64,000 nt of DNA. Origin: JALHNI01 sp044226365. Lineage in GTDB: Bacteria > Acidobacteriota > Terriglobia > Bryobacterales > Bryobacteraceae. Of the stretch, positions 51,649 to 59,413 are shown piece after piece. The notes under the pieces were generated by a model, which was not told where the DNA came from, did not search any database, and was given only the letters and a program-made list of their open reading frames with translations. Position 1 is the first letter of the stretch; every line of letters begins with the position of its first letter. The translations under genes were made by a program, and so were the position numbers. Location: NCBI GenBank assembly GCA_044226365.1, contig JBGAHE010000015.1:1-64000 (forward strand). The letters are read 5' to 3'.

Positions 51649-54314
51649 CGCCGGGTGAAAGCCTCATCGAGATTCAGGATGGTGTGGGCCACCACGACCC
51701 AGGAAGCCTTAGCAAAGTCCTGCGAAGCAGCGGGCGGCAAACGAAGCGGACGCGACGCCAGCAGCGACGCATCAAAAATCTGGCCCTCTTTCTTCTCGCG
51801 AATCCGCAGCGCCCGAATCGCCAGGGTGTTGGTTCCCGGCTTCAGCGCCTTGGCCGCCGCACCCTGTACTTTGTATTCGTAGTAGCCGTTGCGGTCCAGA
51901 TTCGTCGAGGCGGCCAGTTCCCCATTCAGATAGGCCTCGAAGGCCCCCAGCGAGCGCACCACCAACCGCAAATCAGTTAGTGCACCTTGCTTCACCGTGA
52001 ACGACCGGCGCAACCAAAGCTGCTCCACATCCCACTTCGTCTCCGGTTGAAGATCGCTCTCGCGTTCAAAATAGCCAAACGGACCAGCCCCCTCCAGCCA
52101 GCCCGCGTCCGGGAAATCCTGCTTCTTCCAGCCGTCGCCCGGTGACTGCAGCGCATAGCGCCACTGTGCCCGCTCCGCGCCTTCGTTCGCCACCAGCGCG
52201 ATCGTCCGGTCGACCGCATAGAGCACCTCGCTATAGTTCAGTAGCTCGGGCGCCGACCCTCGCCCCTGCCGCAATTCTTTTTCCGCCTGCCGGCGCAGTT
52301 CTACGATGCGCCGCGTTTCCGCCTCGCTCGGAGGACGCACCAGCACCCGGCGGAACAGCCACGCAGCCCGCGCACTCTCCGTCTCGCTCGGCTCTGCCAT
52401 CGCCCGCAACGCTAAGTGTTGCGCCGCTTCCATCAGCACCGGATCGTTCATCGCCGCCAACGCCTGCAGCGGCGTGTTGGTGCGAATGCGGCGAAGCGTA
52501 CAGGTGAGCCCCGCCGGTGCATCATAGGTGGTCAGCATCGGATAAGGCGACGAACGTCTCAGAAACGTGTAGAGGCTACGGCGATAGCGATCCTCTCCCG
52601 GACTCGGCAGCCAGCGCTCGGTGTTATAGACCACATTCCAGATACCCTCCGGTTGCCACGGCATCACCGGAGGACCGCCCATCTTCTGGCTCAGCAACCC
52701 GCTCACCGCCAGCGCCTGGTCGCGCACCATTTCCGCCTCTAACCGGAACCGCGGCCCTCGTGCAAGCAGCACGTTCCCCGGATCGCGCTCCCGGTCCGCC
52801 GGTGTGACGTCCGACGACTGACGATAAGTGGCCGACATCACCATCGTCTTCAGCACCGCCTTCAGATCCCACTTCGTCCGGTGGACTTCCGTCGCCAGCC
52901 AATCGAGCAGTTCAGGATGCGACGGCCGGTTGCCCTGGCTCCCGAAGTCCTCCTCGGTATCCACGAGGCCGCGGCCAAACAGTCGCGCCCAGAGCCGGTT
53001 CGCGAGCACCCGGGCCGTCAGCGGGTTCCGGCTGTCCACCAGCCATTGCGCCAGCCCCAACCGATTGGCGGGTGCTCCCGCCGGTAGCGGAGGGAAGGCC
53101 GCTGGCACGCCCGGCTGAACGTCTTCACCTGGATTCAGAAAACTGCCGCGCACCTGCCGGCGCGTGCGGCGCTGCTTGTCCAACGGTAGTTCCCGCATGA
53201 TGGGCATCGAGAAGTTTCCCAACGGCAGGACGGGCCGCTCATCTTCCTTATCGCTATCCTCGGTCTGGTTGAAGAAGGCGTAGAGCTGAAAGAACTCGCG
53301 ATGAGAAAGTGGATCGTACTTGTGGGTATGGCATTGCGCGCACCCCCAGGTCATCCCCATCCACACCTGTCCCGTGGTAGCGACGCGATCCTTGATTGCG
53401 GCATCGCGAAACTCTTCGTCATCGCTGCCGCCTTCGGTGTTCGTCATGGTGTTGCGATGGAAGGCCGTCGCGATAAGATCGCTCTGCGTGGCGTTCGGCA
53501 ACAGGTCGCCCGCCAGTTGACGCACCGTAAAGCGGTCGAACGGCATGTTCTCATTCAGCGCCCGGACCACCCAATCGCGATACGGCCAAATATGGCGCAC
53601 CCGATCCTTCTCGTAACCTTGCGAGTCCGCATAGCGGGCCAAGTCGAGCCAAACCCGCGCCCAGCGCTCTCCGTAATGAGGAGAAGCCAGGAGGCTGTCC
53701 ACCAGCCGTTCATACGCCTTCTCGCTGCCCTCCCGCGCGAAAGCGGCCACCGCCGCCGGCTCCGGCGGCAAACCCGTCAAATCCATCGCCACCCGGCGCG
53801 CGAGTACGTACGCGCTCGCTGCTCCCGACGGTTGCCGGCCCTCCTGCTCCAACCGCGCCAGCACAAACCGATCGATCTCATTGCGCGGCCAGGTCCCTTG
53901 GCGGACGGCTGGCAATTCCGAACGCACCGGCGCTTCCAGGCTCCAGTGCTTTTGATACACGGCCCCTTGCTCAATCCACGCTCGCACCAGCGCTGCTTCC
54001 CTGGAAGAGAGGGGCTCGCCGGTGGGCGGCATCGGCCGCTTGGCCGCCGTAATGCGCGCCACCACGCGGCTCTCCGCGCTGTTCCCGGGGATGATCCCGG
54101 CCAGCCCGCCGGTCTTCCCCGTCGCATCCTCCCGGGAGTCCAGACGCAGATTCGCTTGCCGCGCATGCTCATCGGGGCCGTGGCAGGCGAAGCACCGTTT
54201 CGCGAGGATCGGTTGGATGTCGCGCTGATAGTCCACCGGGGGCGCGCCAAAGGCGACCCAGGAGTAGAGCACCAAGATGAATCCTGATTTCAATCCTCTC
54301 GCATCGTAGATCAT
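51645..54314 (-). CDS. PSCyt1-DUF1549-DUF1553 protein with extra C-terminal beta-sandwich
   Basis: 889 aa, first gene of the sulfatase operon. ATG 54314 precedes a signal segment (SGFILVLYSWVAFGAPP). PSCyt1 has heme motif CFACH (41-45). DUF1549 has MDLTGLPPEPAAVAAFAREG, RWARVWLDLARYADSQGYEK and CAQCHTHKYDPLSHREF. DUF1553 has LTARVLANRLWARLFGRGLV, HPELLDWLATEVHRTKWDLK and RIRTNTPLQALAAMNDPVLM. Unlike the 46284 gene, about 150 residues of galactose-binding-like sequence (KKQDFPDAGWLEGAGPFGYF, LRLVVRSLGAFEAYLNGELA) are inserted before the final helix. That addition suggests contact with a sugar. Confidence 0.92.
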   Translation of the reverse strand: MIYDARGLKSGFILVLYSWVAFGAPPVDYQRDIQPILAKRCFACHGPDEHARQANLRLDSREDATGKTGGLAGIIPGNSAESRVVARITAAKRPMPPTGEPLSSREAALVRAWIEQGAVYQKHWSLEAPVRSELPAVRQGTWPRNEIDRFVLARLEQEGRQPSGAASAYVLARRVAMDLTGLPPEPAAVAAFAREGSEKAYERLVDSLLASPHYGERWARVWLDLARYADSQGYEKDRVRHIWPYRDWVVRALNENMPFDRFTVRQLAGDLLPNATQSDLIATAFHRNTMTNTEGGSDDEEFRDAAIKDRVATTGQVWMGMTWGCAQCHTHKYDPLSHREFFQLYAFFNQTEDSDKEDERPVLPLGNFSMPIMRELPLDKQRRTRRQVRGSFLNPGEDVQPGVPAAFPPLPAGAPANRLGLAQWLVDSRNPLTARVLANRLWARLFGRGLVDTEEDFGSQGNRPSHPELLDWLATEVHRTKWDLKAVLKTMVMSATYRQSSDVTPADRERDPGNVLLARGPRFRLEAEMVRDQALAVSGLLSQKMGGPPVMPWQPEGIWNVVYNTERWLPSPGEDRYRRSLYTFLRRSSPYPMLTTYDAPAGLTCTLRRIRTNTPLQALAAMNDPVLMEAAQHLALRAMAEPSETESARAAWLFRRVLVRPPSEAETRRIVELRRQAEKELRQGRGSAPELLNYSEVLYAVDRTIALVANEGAERAQWRYALQSPGDGWKKQDFPDAGWLEGAGPFGYFERESDLQPETKWDVEQLWLRRSFTVKQGALTDLRLVVRSLGAFEAYLNGELAASTNLDRNGYYEYKVQGAAAKALKPGTNTLAIRALRIREKKEGQIFDASLLASRPLRLPPAASQDFAKASWVVVAHTILNLDEAFTRR

Positions 54315-54546
54315 TGGCTTTGATCGTACAAATAGCAAGAACTGATGAGATAGTGAGGATCTACCTATCAGCTGGCGAACGCCAAACACCTGCCTCAATC
54401 GCCGAGAAGCGAGGAGCCCCGCTCAGCCACCACACGCTGGCGCGACATTGACCAAGGCAGAAACCGGTTCGGAGGGTGAAAAGCAGCGACGCCATGTGGA
54501 CGGTACAGTCCACGCGCGGCAATCAACTGAAAAGGAAGGGTTTGTA
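54315..54546. other. Intergenic region between sulfatase operon and tRNA gene
   Basis: 232 bp without a credible gene. It must hold the operon promoter, but no clear -35/-10 pair was found. A GTGGAC-N6-GTCCAC hairpin (54496-54513) lies downstream of the tRNA on its strand and may help end the tRNA transcript. Confidence 0.5.
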
Positions 54547-54623
54547 TGGTGCGCCCGGAGTGATTCGAACACCCGGCCTTCTGGTTCGTAGCCAGACGCT
54601 CTATCCAGCTGAGCTACGGGCGC
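54547..54623 (-). tRNA. tRNA-Arg (anticodon ACG)
   Basis: 77 nt on the minus strand, 5' end at 54623. The acceptor stem GCGCCCG pairs with CGGGCGC; D-arm GCTC...GAGC; anticodon arm TCTGG-CTACGAA-CCAGA gives anticodon ACG (reads CGN with A34 to inosine editing). T-arm GGGTG-TTCGAAT-CACTC, discriminator A, and the CCA end is encoded in the DNA (54549-54547). An extended -10 (TGCTATTCT, 54644-54636) lies just upstream. Confidence 0.97.
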
Positions 54624-54632
54624 ACTGACTCT

Positions 54633-54660
54633 TTGAGAATAGCACATCGGCATCTACAAT
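54633..54660 (+). promoter_or_regulatory. Promoter of the Gfo/Idh/MocA gene giving a probably leaderless mRNA
   Basis: TTGAGA (54633-54638), 16 bp, TACAAT (54655-54660). The ATG starts at 54667, about where transcription should begin, so there may be no leader. GAGGGG touches the ATG directly and is too close for a normal ribosome site. The -35 overlaps the divergent tRNA -10 (54636-54641). Confidence 0.5.
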
Positions 54661-54666
54661 GAGGGG

Positions 54667-55872
54667 ATGAATCGACGTGAATTTGCAGGTGTCTTAGCGG
54701 CCACCGCCCTTTCCCAATCCCGCGTCCTGGGCGCGAACGAGCGGCTCCGCATCGGCGTGATCGGCTGTGGTGGCATGGCCACCGGCCACATGCGCATGCT
54801 GAACCGGATCAAGGAATCCGCAAACATCTCGATTGAAGCCGTCTGCGACGTCTACGACAAGCGCCTCGACGCCGCCTCCGCCCTCACCGGCGGCAAGAAG
54901 ATCAAGGACTACCGTTCGCTGCTCGAATCCAAAGACATCGACTACGTCCTCATCGCTACGCCCGAGCACTGGCACTACCAGATGGCCGTCGACGCCCTCG
55001 ATGCCGGCAAGCACGTCTACGTCGAAAAGCCCATGTGCTTCACCGCCGAGGAAGCCCGCAAGCTCGCCCTGAAGATGAAGACCAGCAAGCAGAAGCTACA
55101 GGTCGGCGTCCAGGGCATGTCCGACGACTCCTACGCCGAAGCCAACAAGTACGTCACCAGCGGCGCGCTCGGTAAAGTCGTCCTCGCCCAGATCGATTAC
55201 TCCCGCAACCACAAAGGCGACTTCTTCAACCTCTACGAGCCGGACCCCGACTGCAAGCCCGGCGTCAACCTTGACTGGAAGGCCTGGCTCGGCCCCGCCA
55301 AAAAGCATGAGTTCGTCCCGGACCGCTTCTTCAACTGGCGCCGTTACTGGGACTACTCCCACGGCATCGCCAGCGACCTGTTCGTGCATCGCGTCACCCG
55401 CATCATCAAGTCGCTCGGCCTCGGCTTTCCGGAACGCGGCGTCGGCGCCGGCGGCAAGTTCGTCTTCCCCGAGTCCACCGCCGAGATCCCCGATACGCTC
55501 AACATGCTCATCGACTACCCGGGCGGCCCCACCATCCAGTTAGTCTCCTCGATGGTCAACGACACCAAGATTCAATACCTGCTGCGCGGTCACAAAGCCA
55601 CACTCGAGTTCACCCAAACCGGCTTCACCATCACGCCGCAAGCCATGTTCAAGGACGAGACCAAGGCCGTGGACTACCAGCGGACCGGCGCCGAGTCCAC
55701 CGAACTTCATCACCTCAATCTGCACGCCGCCATCCGCACCGGTGTCCCCGTCAAATGCGACGCCGAGTTAGGCTACAAAGCGGTCGTCGCCGTACAGCTT
55801 GGCTCGCTTTCTTATCGCAAGCACAAATACATGGCTTGGGATGCCGCCAAAGAGAAGATCGTGCAGGCGTAG
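54667..55872 (+). CDS. Gfo/Idh/MocA-family oxidoreductase with Tat-like signal
   Basis: 401 aa. N-terminus MNRREFAGVLAATALSQSRV is a short twin-arginine-type signal. Rossmann motif RIGVIGCGGMATGHMRML (GCGGMATG 33-40), EKP at 120-122 (HVYVEKPMCFTAEEA), and the C-terminal substrate domain with WKAWLGPAKKHEF, FFNWRRYWDYSHGIASDLFV and STELHHLNLHAAIRTG. This layout is typical of acidobacterial and planctomycetal exported members that act on sugars or polyols with NAD(P). Monocistronic: a strong terminator follows. It is distinct in sequence from the family member at 43537. Confidence 0.92.
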   Translation: MNRREFAGVLAATALSQSRVLGANERLRIGVIGCGGMATGHMRMLNRIKESANISIEAVCDVYDKRLDAASALTGGKKIKDYRSLLESKDIDYVLIATPEHWHYQMAVDALDAGKHVYVEKPMCFTAEEARKLALKMKTSKQKLQVGVQGMSDDSYAEANKYVTSGALGKVVLAQIDYSRNHKGDFFNLYEPDPDCKPGVNLDWKAWLGPAKKHEFVPDRFFNWRRYWDYSHGIASDLFVHRVTRIIKSLGLGFPERGVGAGGKFVFPESTAEIPDTLNMLIDYPGGPTIQLVSSMVNDTKIQYLLRGHKATLEFTQTGFTITPQAMFKDETKAVDYQRTGAESTELHHLNLHAAIRTGVPVKCDAELGYKAVVAVQLGSLSYRKHKYMAWDAAKEKIVQA

Positions 55873-55892
55873 TTCTTCCTCACCGCCAAAGA

Positions 55893-55920
55893 AAAAGGCC
55901 CCGCCGAAGCGGGGCCTTTT
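55893..55920. terminator. Bidirectional intrinsic terminator
   Basis: A perfect 12-bp stem AAAAGGCCCCGC / GCGGGGCCTTTT with loop CGAA, giving a T-run on both strands. It lies between the converging Gfo/Idh/MocA gene (ends 55872) and the cytochrome gene (ends 55943). Confidence 0.92.
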
Positions 55921-55942
55921 CTTTCCGACCGTATCGCCAGTC

Positions 55943-56359
55943 TTAGTGGCTCATCTTCACTTTGTAACCGCCATCAGCCGTCTGTTCCCGATAGGCGGTG
56001 TGGCAGGTCTTGCAGCTCGAACCGACCGCGCCGAGAGCGGCGGTGGCAGCGGCTTCATCGCCGGACTTCGCGGCGGCGCCCAACGCAGCAGCGTTCTTCG
56101 CCGCGGCATTGGACCAATCTTCAGCTTCCTTCATCTTGTGTTCCGCAAAGAACGCGGCGGAGGCCTTCATGCTCTTCTCGATGGTGGCAGCCGCGGCTTC
56201 GGCTTCAGGGCCGGTCTTGGCGCCTTTCTTCAATGCGCCCATCGACTTGGGGAGCGCCTTCATCGCCGTCGCGAGCTCGGCCTCGGTTACCGCGTAGGCG
56301 AACACAGCAAATACGGCCAAAAAACTCGTGGAGATCAGAATACGGGAACTCTTGGTCAT
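55943..56359 (-). CDS. Small class II-type cytochrome c (c556/c'-like)
   Basis: 138 aa periplasmic cytochrome. Signal peptide ILISTSFLAVFAVFAYA (to about residue 23), then a helical Ala/Lys-rich body and a single C-terminal heme motif CKTCH (116-120) followed by HTAYREQ. The C-terminal heme position is the hallmark of class II cytochromes c. ATG 56359 begins the signal; further upstream codons overlap the divergent oxidase gene. The divergent layout with the FMN oxidase and hexaheme cytochrome suggests a role as electron acceptor there, which is inference. Confidence 0.87.
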   Translation of the reverse strand: MTKSSRILISTSFLAVFAVFAYAVTEAELATAMKALPKSMGALKKGAKTGPEAEAAAATIEKSMKASAAFFAEHKMKEAEDWSNAAAKNAAALGAAAKSGDEAAATAALGAVGSSCKTCHTAYREQTADGGYKVKMSH

Positions 56360-56417
56360 GCGGGTAAGCGTACCACTGATGCAAGCCCTCTGCAAGCGCG
56401 ATATCATCGCAGGCAAG

Positions 56418-57563
56418 ATGAATCGTCGCACCGCTTTAAGCCTGTTTGCCGCGCACGTTGCCGGGTCCCCTTTAGCCCGTGCCGACGTCATGGATGCGGA
56501 CGTAAACGGCCCGATCAACGTTCATGAATTTGAGGAAGTCGCCAAACGCAAACTCCACAAGTTCGCCTACGACTTTATTGCCGGCGGCGTCGAAGACGAA
56601 CGCACTCTCCGCGCCAACATTGAAGCCATCGGCCATTGGGACTTAGTCCCCCGCTTCATGGTCGACGTCAGCAACATTGACTTATCGCTCGACCTCTTCG
56701 GCCAGAAGCTCGCCTCGCCCATCATCATCTCGCCCACCGGCGGCAAAGACCTCGTCATGCCCGGCGCCGAAGAGATCGTCGCCAAAGCCGCCCTCAACTC
56801 CAAAACCGTCCTCTGCTCCGCCACCGGCGCCAAGAAACTCCTCGACGCCGGCGAACCGCTCCACTGGTGGATCAACGGCATTGGCCAGCCCAATAAAGAG
56901 GCCGCCGTCAACTTCGCCAAACGCACCGAAGACGGCGGCGGCAAAGCGATCGTCCTCACCGTCGACAACGCCTATCAGTCCAACCGCGATCGCAACAACC
57001 GCAATCGCTTCGACTACGGCATGATGCGCAGCGGACCGCCCAAGCCCGGCGAGCCTCCGCGCAAGCCCGTCAACCCCGCGCTCCCCGCCATGTGGCTGCC
57101 CCACACGCCCAACCTCACCTGGGACTACATCGACTGGGTCCGCAGTGCCAGCAACCTCCCCATCATTCTCAAAGGCATCCTCGCCCCCGAAGACGCCGAA
57201 CTCGCCGTCCAGCGTGGCGCTTCCGGCATCAGCGTTTCGAACCACGGCGGCCGTCAGTTGGATGGCGCCATCGGCACGCTCGATGCCCTGCCCGACGTCG
57301 TCGATGCCGTCGCCGGCCGTATCCCCGTCCTGGTCGATGGTGGCTTGCGCCGCGGCAGCGACATTCTCAAAGCCTTGGCTCTCGGCGCCAAAGCCGTCCT
57401 CGTCGGCCGCGCCCCGCTCTGGGGCCTCGGCGCCTTCGGCCAAGCCGGCGTCGAACGGGTCATGTGGATGTTGAACGCCGAACTCAAACTCTCCATGGCG
57501 CTCTCCGGACAACCGCGGCTGGGGACCATCACCCGGCGCCTGGTGCGGCGGCATCAGGCATGA
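56418..57563 (+). CDS. Alpha-hydroxy-acid oxidase family FMN protein with export signal
   Basis: 381 aa TIM-barrel flavoprotein related to glycolate oxidase and L-lactate dehydrogenase. N-terminus MNRRTALSLFAAHVAGSPLA has an RR plus hydrophobic pattern, unusual for this normally cytoplasmic family. Conserved: AYDFIAGGVEDERTLRAN (Tyr51), ILKGI (Lys252), SNHGGRQLDG (His276, Arg279) and the FMN-phosphate region VDGGLRRGSDILKALALG. The usual FFQLY motif near residue 150 reads HWWINGIGQ, so a substrate Tyr and an FMN-side Gln seem to be replaced. ATG 56418 gives the signal. The stop overlaps the hexaheme cytochrome start (ATGA), suggesting the cytochrome accepts its electrons. Confidence 0.88.
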   Translation: MNRRTALSLFAAHVAGSPLARADVMDADVNGPINVHEFEEVAKRKLHKFAYDFIAGGVEDERTLRANIEAIGHWDLVPRFMVDVSNIDLSLDLFGQKLASPIIISPTGGKDLVMPGAEEIVAKAALNSKTVLCSATGAKKLLDAGEPLHWWINGIGQPNKEAAVNFAKRTEDGGGKAIVLTVDNAYQSNRDRNNRNRFDYGMMRSGPPKPGEPPRKPVNPALPAMWLPHTPNLTWDYIDWVRSASNLPIILKGILAPEDAELAVQRGASGISVSNHGGRQLDGAIGTLDALPDVVDAVAGRIPVLVDGGLRRGSDILKALALGAKAVLVGRAPLWGLGAFGQAGVERVMWMLNAELKLSMALSGQPRLGTITRRLVRRHQA

Positions 57564-58042
57564 AGTGGCTCGTCTTCTTCCTCGCCACCCTGGGCAGCGC
57601 GCAGACCGTCCATCAACTCTGCCAGCCCTGCCACACCGAAGCAGCCGACGACGTCGAAAGCCATCCGCACTTCAAGAAGAACGTCAGTTGCGACTCCTGC
57701 CACGGCACCAGCGAGAAACACCGTCTCGCCGCCGGCGGCGCCGCGCCGGATAAAGTTGCCACCCGCGAGCAGGTTCCCGTCCTCTGCGGCGGTTGCCATG
57801 TGGCCGAGCGCAAGAGTTACGAAACCAGCCAGCACGCCGCCGTCTTGCGCGCCGGCCATAAGTCCGCGCAATGTGCCACCTGCCACGGCAACCACGCCCC
57901 CCGGCCTCTCGCGGCGATGGCCGCCCGTTGCCAGACGTGTCACGCCACGCTGCCCGCCGCCTGCTCGGCCAAGCCCACTGTCGCCGCCAAGGTCAGTTGC
58001 GCGGGCTGCCATGCCGTCCATGGCTTCGCCAAGCCGAAGTAG
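57560..58042 (+). CDS. Periplasmic hexaheme cytochrome c
   Basis: 160 aa. Signal peptide MKWLVFFLATLGSAQ. Six CxxCH heme sites at residues 21, 44, 76, 105, 124 and 147 (CQPCH, CDSCH, CGGCH, CATCH, CQTCH, CAGCH), plus scattered His (H35, H37, H54, H92, H100, H112) that can be distal ligands. Spacing is like small multiheme c7/NrfH-type or decaheme-fragment proteins. The ATG overlaps the oxidase stop. It probably moves electrons from the oxidase into the periplasmic redox network. The frame lies within a longer open frame starting at 57092, which is only the shadow of the oxidase. Confidence 0.9.
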   Translation: MKWLVFFLATLGSAQTVHQLCQPCHTEAADDVESHPHFKKNVSCDSCHGTSEKHRLAAGGAAPDKVATREQVPVLCGGCHVAERKSYETSQHAAVLRAGHKSAQCATCHGNHAPRPLAAMAARCQTCHATLPAACSAKPTVAAKVSCAGCHAVHGFAKPK

Positions 58043-58046
58043 CGGA

Positions 58047-58805
58047 ATGAAGCCGGTTCCGTTCTGGCTCCTTCCCAACGTGCTCAGTCTTGACGCGCCC
58101 CTGGTGGCCGTCGCCTGGCAAGCCTTGCTCGCCCAGATCAGTGGCACGCCTCTGCGCCCCGCCGGTCGCATCATTCTCTTTTTCACCGTCTGGCTGATCT
58201 ACATCGCGGACCGTCTCCTTGACGCGCGTCATCCGCCCCCGCCCTGGGAGCCCGCGCGCCATCAGTTCTATCGCCGGCACCGCCACGCCGCCACCGCCTG
58301 GGCCCTCGCCATCCTCGTCGTCGACGTCGCCTGGATCCTCTTCGAGCTCCAAGCGCCCGTCCTCCGCACCGGCTTGGTCGCCTTCGCCGGCGTCGCCCTC
58401 TACTTCGTCCTGCTGCACGGCACGCGCCTCGCCTTTCCCAAGGAGATCGTCGTCGCCGCGCTCTTCACCTGCGGCACTTTCCTCGTCGCGTTCACCCGTG
58501 CCCCGCAACCCGCCACCCTGTTGCCAGCTGCCCTGCTCTTCTTTCTCCTCTGCCTCGCGAATCTCGTCGCCATCGAGTATTGGGAAAGCGGCGGCGGACT
58601 CGGCCTCGGCCGCTGGTTCCTCTGGTGGGTGCCGTGGATCGCCGTCGCCGCCATCCTCCTCTTCCCCGGCCCCTGGGGCTGGGCCATCAGTTGGGCCGCC
58701 ACCGGACTCTGCCTCGTCTACGCTCTCGCCGGCCGTCTCAGCGAACCCGCCCGCCGCGTCCTGGTTGACGCCGTCCTCCTCGCACCACCCCTCCTGATGC
58801 TATGA
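58047..58805 (+). CDS. Hypothetical polytopic membrane protein (UbiA-like topology)
   Basis: 252 aa, seven or eight hydrophobic segments (WLIYIADRLLDA, WALAILVVDVAWILFEL, LVAFAGVALYFVLLHGTRL, LLPAALLFFLLCLANLVAIE, FLWWVPWIAVAAILLFPG). The size and the IADRLLDARHP stretch vaguely recall UbiA prenyltransferases, but the two Asp-rich motifs of that family are not evident, so no enzyme function is claimed. It starts 4 bp after the cytochrome gene, and its stop overlaps the methyltransferase start (ATGA). Context suggests a membrane component used by the adjacent redox unit or a lipid-modifying protein. Confidence 0.8.
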   Translation: MKPVPFWLLPNVLSLDAPLVAVAWQALLAQISGTPLRPAGRIILFFTVWLIYIADRLLDARHPPPPWEPARHQFYRRHRHAATAWALAILVVDVAWILFELQAPVLRTGLVAFAGVALYFVLLHGTRLAFPKEIVVAALFTCGTFLVAFTRAPQPATLLPAALLFFLLCLANLVAIEYWESGGGLGLGRWFLWWVPWIAVAAILLFPGPWGWAISWAATGLCLVYALAGRLSEPARRVLVDAVLLAPPLLML

Positions 58806-59413
58806 ATGCGGACCGCCTCGCCACCCAATATCGTTCGCTCGAGTACTTGGCCTTCGGCCGCGCCCTCGAGCGTTGCCGCCTCGCCTTCCTCCCTCGCGCC
58901 GCCCGCGCTCAACGCGTGCTCATCCTCGGCGAAGGCGATGGCCGCTTCGTCGAACAATTGCTCGCGCGCCACCCCACCGCCCACATCGATGTAGTTGAGC
59001 TAAGTGCCCGCATGATTGCCCTCGCCCAAGCCCGCGCGCCCCAGGCCCACTTCCATCAGCGCGACGCGCTCACCTGGCTCCCCGCCGGCCCTTACGATCT
59101 CCTGGTCACCAACTTCTTTCTCGATTGCCTCACCGCTGAGGAAGCCGCCCGCCTACTGCCCCAGCTCGCCCAACGCCTGGCACCCGAAGGCGAGTGGATC
59201 ATCGGCGACTTTCAACTGCCGGAACGCGGCTGGCGCCGCTGGCACGCCGCCGCATGGCTGTGGGTGATGTATCGCTTCTTCGCCGTCACCACGGCTTTGC
59301 GCGCGCGCCGCGTGCCGGACTATCGCGCCGGCTTACGCGCCGCCGGTCTCCACGAAGTCGACCGTTGCGAGTGGCGCGCCCGCCTCATCGTCTCGGAACT
59401 CTGGCGCCGCTAG
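58802..59413 (+). CDS. SAM-dependent class I methyltransferase
   Basis: 203 aa cytoplasmic enzyme. Motif I VLILGEGDGRFVEQLL (about 39-53), motif II acidic residue in IDVVELSARMIALAQARAPQ, motif IV LLVTNFFLDCLTAEEAARLL. The C-terminal part has a hydrophobic stretch (WHAAAWLWVMYRFFAVTTAL) that may touch the membrane, suggesting a lipid or quinone-like substrate. It overlaps the membrane-protein gene by ATGA and converges with the GWxTD gene by a 4-bp overlap (59410-59413). The substrate cannot be inferred. Confidence 0.88.
   Translation: MNADRLATQYRSLEYLAFGRALERCRLAFLPRAARAQRVLILGEGDGRFVEQLLARHPTAHIDVVELSARMIALAQARAPQAHFHQRDALTWLPAGPYDLLVTNFFLDCLTAEEAARLLPQLAQRLAPEGEWIIGDFQLPERGWRRWHAAAWLWVMYRFFAVTTALRARRVPDYRAGLRAAGLHEVDRCEWRARLIVSELWRR

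Noticed and set aside
54423..54653. Small minus-strand frame containing APVAQLDRASGYEPEGRV
   Set aside because: This is the well-known false peptide translated from a tRNA gene; the tRNA-Arg is the true feature.
57092..57559. Upstream extension of the hexaheme cytochrome frame
   Set aside because: The extension is the shadow of the FMN oxidase gene; the ATGA start at 57560 gives a proper signal peptide.
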